Assembly (NCBI GenBank): GCA_007117175.1
Contig: SKGZ01000198.1
Coordinates: forward strand, 1-6,590
Origin: Bacteriovoracales bacterium
GTDB lineage: Bacteria; Bdellovibrionota; Bacteriovoracia; Bacteriovoracales; Bacteriovoracaceae
Direction: 5' to 3'
Length of the DNA stretch: 6,590 nt
Shown here: piece after piece, positions 5,906 through 6,590 of the stretch
How the letters are laid out: each line of letters opens with the position of its first letter
Position numbering within the stretch: position 1 is the stretch's first letter
The notes under the pieces: model-generated
The model's database searches: none
What the model saw: only the letters and a program-made list of their open reading frames with translations
What the model was told of the DNA's origin: nothing
Position numbers and translations under genes: made by a program

Positions 5906-6527
5906 TCGGCCCTATCTGATTGGCATTGCCGGAGGCAGTGGCTCAGGCAAAACTTACTTTGCCCGTGAACTCGCTGAGTACTTAGGCGACGAATACTGTG
6001 AATTAATTTTTCAAGATAATTTCTATATTGATCAATCCAGTCGCTTTGACTATGACGGTGGGGCTGTTAATTTTGATCACCCTGAAAGCATTGATTTCGA
6101 TTTGCTCTGCGAGAAACTTCAAGAATTAAAAAATGGGCAAGGCACCAACTTACCCTGCTATGATTTTGTCACTCACACTAGAACAAGCCAGACCGTTCAC
6201 GCTAAACCCAAGAGAATTATCTTAATTGATGGAATCTTAATTTTTCACCCACCCGCCTTAAGAGATCTGATTGATCACCGTGTTTTTTTTGATACCCCGG
6301 AAACCATCCGCTATAGTCGCCGATTAGAGCGAGATGTGAAGCAGCGTGGTCGCGACGCCGATGGGGTTAATCAGCAATTTTACAAACAAGTCAAACCAAT
6401 GCATGATCAATTTGTGGAGCCAACTAAGAAATATGCCCACAAAATTATTAATGAAATGAGTGATTATAATGAAGTGCTCAACAAATATAAGAAAAAATTT
6501 GATCAAGTTTTTCAACAACAAAACTAA
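5880..6527 (+). CDS. udk: Uridine kinase
   Basis: A 215-residue P-loop kinase of the uridine kinase/phosphoribulokinase family, which phosphorylates uridine (and usually cytidine) to the monophosphate with ATP or GTP. It carries Walker A (GGSGSGKT) near residue 20, QDNFYID in the place of the E. coli HDSYYKD substrate loop, NFDHPESIDFDLL, PCYDFVTHTRT, the Walker-B-like strand RIILIDGILIF, the lid sequence RRLERDVKQRGRDADGV, and PMHDQFVEPTKKYA. All match Udk rather than pantothenate kinase or phosphoribulokinase. The end is charged and coil-like. GTG 5880 is preferred on ribosome-site spacing, with ATG 5874 as alternative; the gene overlaps upp by 26 bases. In this operon it would feed uridine from RNA breakdown into the UMP pool on which Urc1 acts, a role inferred from context. 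Confidence 0.9.
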   Translation: MIDSIAQNNRPYLIGIAGGSGSGKTYFARELAEYLGDEYCELIFQDNFYIDQSSRFDYDGGAVNFDHPESIDFDLLCEKLQELKNGQGTNLPCYDFVTHTRTSQTVHAKPKRIILIDGILIFHPPALRDLIDHRVFFDTPETIRYSRRLERDVKQRGRDADGVNQQFYKQVKPMHDQFVEPTKKYAHKIINEMSDYNEVLNKYKKKFDQVFQQQN

Positions 6528-6537
6528 GGAGATCTCT

Positions 6538-6590
6538 ATGGGTTTTTCTCTCAACGAAGCCGTTAAAAAATTAACTAAAACTGAATTTGC
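6538..6590 (+). CDS. Start of a further operon gene, product unknown (3' end outside window)
   Basis: ATG 6538 follows AAGGAG (6526-6531) by six bases, and that site overlaps the udk stop TAA. The spacing from udk is 10 bases, so it belongs to the same transcript. Seventeen codons are visible, reading MGFSLNEAVKKLTKTEF. This is too short to assign to a family; it has no signal peptide and starts with an amphipathic helix-like stretch. A regulator, transporter or enzyme for urea or ribose handling would fit the operon, but nothing in the visible residues shows this. Confidence 0.7.
   Translation, partial: MGFSLNEAVKKLTKTEF

Overview
The window splits into two unlike halves. Bases 1-1185 look accessory and AT-rich. 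On the minus strand, running off the left edge, is a small lysine-rich gene resembling DUF4258-type toxin components. It sits behind a promoter carrying two near-identical palindromes. After it comes a frame-broken, shortened remnant of a secreted protein (474-1165) whose second half resembles the C-terminal part of gametolysin-like (peptidase M11) proteins. A minus-strand tRNA-Arg(ACG) with its own sigma70-type promoter marks the border.

From 1381 to the right edge is one tightly packed plus-strand operon: a CoA-acylating (methyl)malonate-semialdehyde dehydrogenase, a GTP-cyclohydrolase-II-like Urc1, a DUF1688/Urc4 protein, a uracil phosphoribosyltransferase, a uridine kinase, and the first 17 codons of a further gene. 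Intergenic spacings are +14, -8, +10, -26 and +10 bases. Ribosome binding sites overlap preceding genes or stop codons, so translation is probably coupled. I see no internal terminator or promoter.

Together the operon reads as a URC-type pyrimidine catabolic pathway, the non-reductive uracil route first described in the yeast Lachancea kluyveri. In this reading, uridine kinase and UPRT make UMP from uridine or uracil. Urc1 and Urc4 open and dismantle the nucleotide, giving urea and a three-carbon fragment. The dehydrogenase would turn malonate semialdehyde into acetyl-CoA. The enzyme families are recognised from their motifs; the order of reactions and the role of the dehydrogenase are inference. 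The UPRT is notable because its normally invariant PRPP-binding loop is altered.

The organism appears to be a moderately AT-rich Gram-negative bacterium, plausibly a proteobacterium or a member of Bdellovibrionota. This rests on general protein character and AGGAG-type ribosome sites only, and the taxon cannot be fixed from the window.
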